This document shows positions 61,101-64,000 of a stretch of 64,000 nucleotides of DNA, one piece after another. Source of the DNA: JBFWUW01 sp050247075 (GTDB lineage: Bacteria; Planctomycetota; Planctomycetia; Pirellulales; JBFWUW01); NCBI GenBank assembly GCA_050247075.1, contig JBFWUW010000032.1, forward strand, positions 7,636-71,635, in the 5' to 3' direction. A program made the position numbers and the translations under genes. Under the pieces are notes generated by a model. The model was not told the DNA's origin. It was given only the letters and a program-made list of their open reading frames with translations, and made no database searches. Positions within the stretch are counted from its first letter, which is position 1; every line of letters begins with the position of its first letter.

Positions 61101-64000
61101 AACTGCCGGCGACAAACCGCTGGCCGTTGGGAGACCAGGCGACCGAGTCGATCGGCGCGTCGGCGGTGAAGGTCTCGGTGCTTTGTCCGCAGAGATGCTT
61201 GAGCCGGCCCCATTCCCAGTTGCGCAAGGCCAGCGGCTGGCATTCGTCGAGCAACTGCGCGGCGTGGTCAAAGGCGTTCTCGTCGATCTTGGCCGCCGCC
61301 AGACCAATGCGGGCGATGTACGCTTCGTATTCTTCGGCCAGCTTGGCTCGTTCCGCGGCCACCTTGGCGATTTCCGCGGCGCGGCGGGCTTTCGATTCTT
61401 GCTTTTGGGCCACCACGGCCAGACGGCGCTGCTCGGCTTCGGCCTCGCGGGCTTTCTCCGCGGCCAGGCGGGCCACTTCCTCTTTTTCCTTGGCTTCGAC
61501 GGCCAATTCCTTGGCCTTCACGGCTGCCTTGCGGGCCACGACTTCTTCCTCGCGGGCCTTCTCGGCTTCTTCCTTGGCCGCCACGGCCAGTTCCCGCTGC
61601 TCGGCCTCTTTCATCTTGGCCAGCTCGGCCTTCTTTTGGGCTTCGACAGCCTTTTTACGCTGCATTTCGGCCAGGTTCTTGGCTTCCACGGCTTCTTCCT
61701 TGGCCGCCACCGCTTCCTTGCGCTTCTCTTCGACTTCATCGCGTTGCTCGCGGACGACCTTCTCGGCCGAAACGGCCCGGTCGCGTTCCACCAGGGCCAG
61801 AGCCCGCTGCTTGTTGGCCTCGCCCTCGGCGATGATGGCTTTGTTGCGTTCCTCGGTGGCGGCGGCCTTGGCCACCAACGCCTGCTCCTTGGCGGCGATA
61901 GCCAGATTGCGCTGCTGCCAGGTGATGACAAAGGCACCAGAGATAACCACCAAAATGGCCCCCACCATGCCCACCATCAACCGTTTGGCGTTCTTAAGGC
62001 GCTGCTGGCGGGCCTCGCGCTCGGCCTGGGCCAGCGTGATCTCGCGGCGGATATCGGCATGGTCGGCCTCGTTGGGATCCAGTAGCGACAAGCCCAGGTC
62101 GAAGTCCCCTTTGCCTTGTGCGCTACGCGCATAAGCCAGCCGGGCCTGCTTTAGTTCGCGCTTGGCGCGCTCGTTGCCCGGCCACAAGGCAACAGCCTCT
62201 TCGTAGCCAAACACCGCGCGGGCGTAAGTTTGATACTCGTTTGTTTTTTCGGCTTCGGCCAGTTCCTCGGCGGCACGCACCGACAGGGCGATGCTTTCGG
62301 AGTGTGCCTCGTATTCGCGAATGGCGTTTTGAAAGGCGATCACGCCGGGGTAGCGGTCATCGGGGTCGGTGGCCATGGCTTTCATGGCGATGTTCAACAA
62401 CTCGCCCGACTTTTGCGTGGGCACGATGTCGTTGCGGCCCGCCGCCATCAGGCAGTGCATGGTGGTGCGGCCGGCGTGCGGCGTGGTGCCGGTGATGATC
62501 TCGAAAAGAATAGCGCCCAGCAGATAGACATCGCTGGCGGGGCCGATCTTCTCGAACGGGCCGGTGGCCATTTCTGGCGCCATGTAGGCCGGCGTGCCCC
62601 CCATGCCCACCGACTGGTTGATGTTTTGCGCCTTGCGGAAGCCAGGCATGGACATGGCCAGGCCCCAGTCCATCACCAGCACTTCGCCGTACTCGCCCAG
62701 CATGACGTTTTCGGGCTTGAGATCGCGATGGACCACGCCGCGCGAATGGGCAAAGGCCACGGCGTCCGCCACCTTCATCAAGATTTCGATATTTTCATTC
62801 AGCGACTTGCGCTCGACGACCTTCATCCAGGGCGTCCCCTGCACCTTCTTCATGGAGTAGAAGAGGGCGCCCTTGTCGTTGGAACCCAGATCGTAGATCG
62901 GCACGATATTGGGATGTTCCAACTCGCCCGTGACGACCGCCTCCGACAGAAACTTGGAACGCTGCTCGTGGTCGCCGGCCACGTGCGACTTGACCATCTT
63001 GATGGCCACGGTGCGGTCGATGGAGGCCTGCCGCGCGGCATAGACCACGCCCATGCCTCCTTCGCCCAGGACCGACAGCAACTCGTAATCAAGGTTGCCC
63101 AGGCTGCCCGGCGCGGCGTCCTTTTCCAGCATCTGCAGCGAGCGGGGCTGCACCACCAGCGTCGACTTCTTGCCGCCGCCAGGGCCAATGCTCCCCTTCA
63201 TGGTCATCCGCGGGCTGGCCCCTGGGTCCGCCGCCGATTGCCAGATGCGGGTGACGCGCGCGGCTTCCTCCGGAGAAATATCGCCGAAATCGGCGGCGCG
63301 CGCCGCGCTGGCCGAATCGCCCGGCTGGCCGCCGGGAACACCGCGCTGCGCAGCCAATTGGCCAAAGTCGATGGTGGCACCCGCGCCGCGGTCGAAAACC
63401 GTTCCTGGACCGGCGGGGGGCGCACCCCCTGGCAACTGGCTGAAGTCGATCGTGGCCCCAGCGCCGCGGTCGTAAACGGTCCCCGGTTTTTTGGTGGAAT
63501 CGGCCGGCGGCAAAATCTCACCCGACTCCTTATTTGGGTTGTTGTCCTCGACAATCGTGGCTTTGGGATCATTGCCGGAGCCGGCCGGCGGCTGCGGGGG
63601 ATTGGCGGGGGCTTCGGCCCAGTTCATACCGGCCATAGCGGCAGCGTCCAGCGTCTGGCCGATATTGGGGGAATTGCCAGTCTCTTGAATGGTTTTCTTG
63701 GAATCGTTGCCCTGGAGTGGAGAAGGCGGTTGCTGTCCGGTGCTGCCAGCGGGCGTTTCCGGCTTGTCGGCCCAGTTCATGCCGGCCATAGCGGCAGCGT
63801 CCAGCGTCTGGCCGATATTGGGGGAATTGCCAGTCTCTTGAATGGTTTTCTTGGAATCGTTGCCCTGGAGTGGAGAAGGCGGTTGTTGCCCGGTACTGCC
63901 AGCGGGCGTTTCCGGCTTGTCGGCCCAGATCATGCCGGCCATAGCGGCACCGTCCAGAGTCTGGCCGATACTGGGCGAGTTGCCGGTCTCTTGAATGGTT
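58123..64000 (-). CDS. Giant Ser/Thr kinase-WD40 protein, 5' end outside window
   Basis: At least 1958 residues are present and the frame continues past 64000. From the N-terminal side: tandem 51-residue repeats (63629 onward), a Thr-Ile-rich disordered stretch, a kinase (about 63110-62300; GEGGMGVVYAAR, HRDLKPENVML near 62730-62700, DWGLAM instead of DFG, GTPAYMAPEMA), a membrane helix near 61985-61925 (LMVGMVGAILVVISGAFVI), a 240-residue Ala/Glu/Lys coiled coil to 61200, and about 14 WD40 repeats to 58290. An acidic loop of about 65 residues at 58500-58310 splits the last two blades. Role: probable membrane-bound signalling kinase. Trp in place of Phe in DFG may be tolerated. Confidence 0.9.
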   Translation of the reverse strand, partial: TIQETGNSPSIGQTLDGAAMAGMIWADKPETPAGSTGQQPPSPLQGNDSKKTIQETGNSPNIGQTLDAAAMAGMNWADKPETPAGSTGQQPPSPLQGNDSKKTIQETGNSPNIGQTLDAAAMAGMNWAEAPANPPQPPAGSGNDPKATIVEDNNPNKESGEILPPADSTKKPGTVYDRGAGATIDFSQLPGGAPPAGPGTVFDRGAGATIDFGQLAAQRGVPGGQPGDSASAARAADFGDISPEEAARVTRIWQSAADPGASPRMTMKGSIGPGGGKKSTLVVQPRSLQMLEKDAAPGSLGNLDYELLSVLGEGGMGVVYAARQASIDRTVAIKMVKSHVAGDHEQRSKFLSEAVVTGELEHPNIVPIYDLGSNDKGALFYSMKKVQGTPWMKVVERKSLNENIEILMKVADAVAFAHSRGVVHRDLKPENVMLGEYGEVLVMDWGLAMSMPGFRKAQNINQSVGMGGTPAYMAPEMATGPFEKIGPASDVYLLGAILFEIITGTTPHAGRTTMHCLMAAGRNDIVPTQKSGELLNIAMKAMATDPDDRYPGVIAFQNAIREYEAHSESIALSVRAAEELAEAEKTNEYQTYARAVFGYEEAVALWPGNERAKRELKQARLAYARSAQGKGDFDLGLSLLDPNEADHADIRREITLAQAEREARQQRLKNAKRLMVGMVGAILVVISGAFVITWQQRNLAIAAKEQALVAKAAATEERNKAIIAEGEANKQRALALVERDRAVSAEKVVREQRDEVEEKRKEAVAAKEEAVEAKNLAEMQRKKAVEAQKKAELAKMKEAEQRELAVAAKEEAEKAREEEVVARKAAVKAKELAVEAKEKEEVARLAAEKAREAEAEQRRLAVVAQKQESKARRAAEIAKVAAERAKLAEEYEAYIARIGLAAAKIDENAFDHAAQLLDECQPLALRNWEWGRLKHLCGQSTETFTADAPIDSVAWSPNGQRFVAGSWDGLARIWQVGGNNPPLQIPYGGSYVQAVAFSPDGQWVATGGNDRRGFVRLWNAETGKPRPVAFKGHEDSVLSVAFSRDGKKLLTSSYDKTARLWDVETGEELRVFRGHHWWVWAAIFSPDEKRVITASQDGTALVWDLAKNETRSLPMFTGHTGPVYTLAISPDGQRVASGGYDNRVLIWNVDDVKPFDFKQLVTTGKVDPPQYRALEGHTAAIRSVRFSKDGKLLLTAGQDNAVKVWDVESGKTLKTLRGHAGWVRSCAFSPDGHWVLSGSHDHEAKIWSIEGYEEVRVLRGRVLEGHTDGVMAARFSPNGQRVVTASRDRTARLWDVATAKELKMLEEGHEFLASNAAFFADGQHLVTAAVDNTARVWDVSTGTETLRLEGTGRAAALALSRDGQRIATGGLNRLAQIWNATTGELLFKLDAHPAEVTAAAFSPDGRLLLTGDADGHARLWNTADGKLLHKLTGHTRKIVAAAFTADGSRGLTASADNTVGQWDIATGQERRDLTLKPKVAVRAMAVASKGSVAVVSTDDGKAVVWNIDKAEPVGALSDPSGDINGLSISPDARRVLTVSTSDRTVRLWDLATRKEISPAGRSGQPFLDLNARGGVVWTAIFAPDSQNLLTVGGEGARLWNIASNAERISFSPHGSVASASFSPDGKQVVTGSWDNSAKIWNVASGHAEQKLTGGHTQYINSAVFSRDGSQVLTASDDKTACLWSLAETKVIQTFRGHTERVRSAAFSPDGTQVLTASNDNTARIWDAATAETLLTLEGHEYAVLCAAYSDDGRFVITGSEDNSARVWDAATGRELMRLQGHTAPVTSAAFSPDGTRALTGSRDNACKLWDTAPVAAPRRIALNLPVEQPEADEAEEADGPAEEMPADDEEAAEEDADEVAAADEADGGDDVEKAEEDGMEEELDEDGNELPAGLVRGKEILTLAGHSQEVTSVCFSPDGRYVLTGSRDGTAFIWLTSDWKAGSEPEPRPIGETARLPE
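63629..64000. repeat. 153-bp tandem repeat (51 residues) inside the kinase gene
   Basis: Units start at 63629, 63782 and 63935, a 153-bp period; the last runs off the right edge. Units 1 and 2 differ at only 4 of 153 positions. Each encodes the motif SKKTIQETGNSPNIGQTLDA and then a Pro/Gln segment. The third is more diverged (for example gcaccgtccagagtctggcc). Confidence 0.9.

Noticed and set aside
59698..62085. 795-residue open frame on the plus strand
   Set aside because: Antisense to the coiled coil and WD40 region of the giant kinase, which has unmistakable domain motifs.

Overview
The window is about 64 kb of GC-rich bacterial chromosome that looks planctomycetal, probably near the Pirellulales. 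The main reasons are two very long Ser/Thr kinases that carry a transmembrane segment, coiled coil and WD40 propellers on one chain. Further support comes from a futalosine-pathway menaquinone gene pair, an NfeD/FloA operon, many exported proteins with no close textbook relative, and wide intergenic gaps filled with short palindromic repeats. No phage, insertion sequence, rRNA, tRNA or CRISPR array was seen.

Layout. 1-5 kb: a 3'-truncated ketosynthase-like protein with a non-canonical active site (minus) diverges from a kinase-WD40 protein (plus). 5-14 kb: 3-methyladenine glycosylase, bacterioferritin, a C25-type peptidase translationally coupled to a sirtuin, an exported HMA-like protein, a CLC chloride transporter with CBS domains, and a C26-type amidotransferase lacking its nucleophile. 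14-24 kb: an OleA-like thiolase, a circularly permuted ATP-grasp protein, a degenerate NodB-like protein, a class V aminotransferase overlapping a PabA/TrpG glutaminase tail to tail, an aldehyde:ferredoxin oxidoreductase, and an aquaporin. 24-31 kb: a Tat-exported oxidoreductase-like protein, TruB, an SRPBCC protein, and the MqnP/MqnE pair. 30-42 kb: the NfeD-FloA-unknown operon, an enolase-superfamily enzyme, membrane proteins, a cysteine-rich exported protein, an MBL hydrolase, a glutaminyl-cyclase-like M28 protein, a catalase, and an exported sialidase-fold protein. 42-48 kb: a two-gene cassette (VWA protein plus a 952-residue exported protein) bracketed by related degenerate direct repeats. 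48-58 kb: a DinG/XPD-type helicase, a molybdenum hydroxylase operon (2Fe-2S, Moco and FAD subunits plus a small Cys-rich protein), and two divergent phosphohexomutases. 58-64 kb: a second giant kinase-WD40 protein, running off the right edge, with a 153-bp tandem repeat in its N-terminal region.

How genes work together. MqnP and MqnE serve menaquinone synthesis. The three hydroxylase subunits and the small Cys-rich protein form one tightly spaced operon. NfeD, FloA and the 249-residue protein form a membrane-microdomain operon. The C25 peptidase and sirtuin overlap by 8 nt.

The most unusual observations are four proteins whose key residues have been replaced. The molybdenum hydroxylase 2Fe-2S subunit has Ser at all four ligand positions of its plant-type cluster. 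The ketosynthase has Glu/His/Asn in place of Cys/His/His. The C26 amidotransferase has Gly in place of Cys. The NodB-like protein lacks its metal-site histidines. At least six families of short palindromic repeats, some with perfect 28-bp inverted ends, occupy the gaps.
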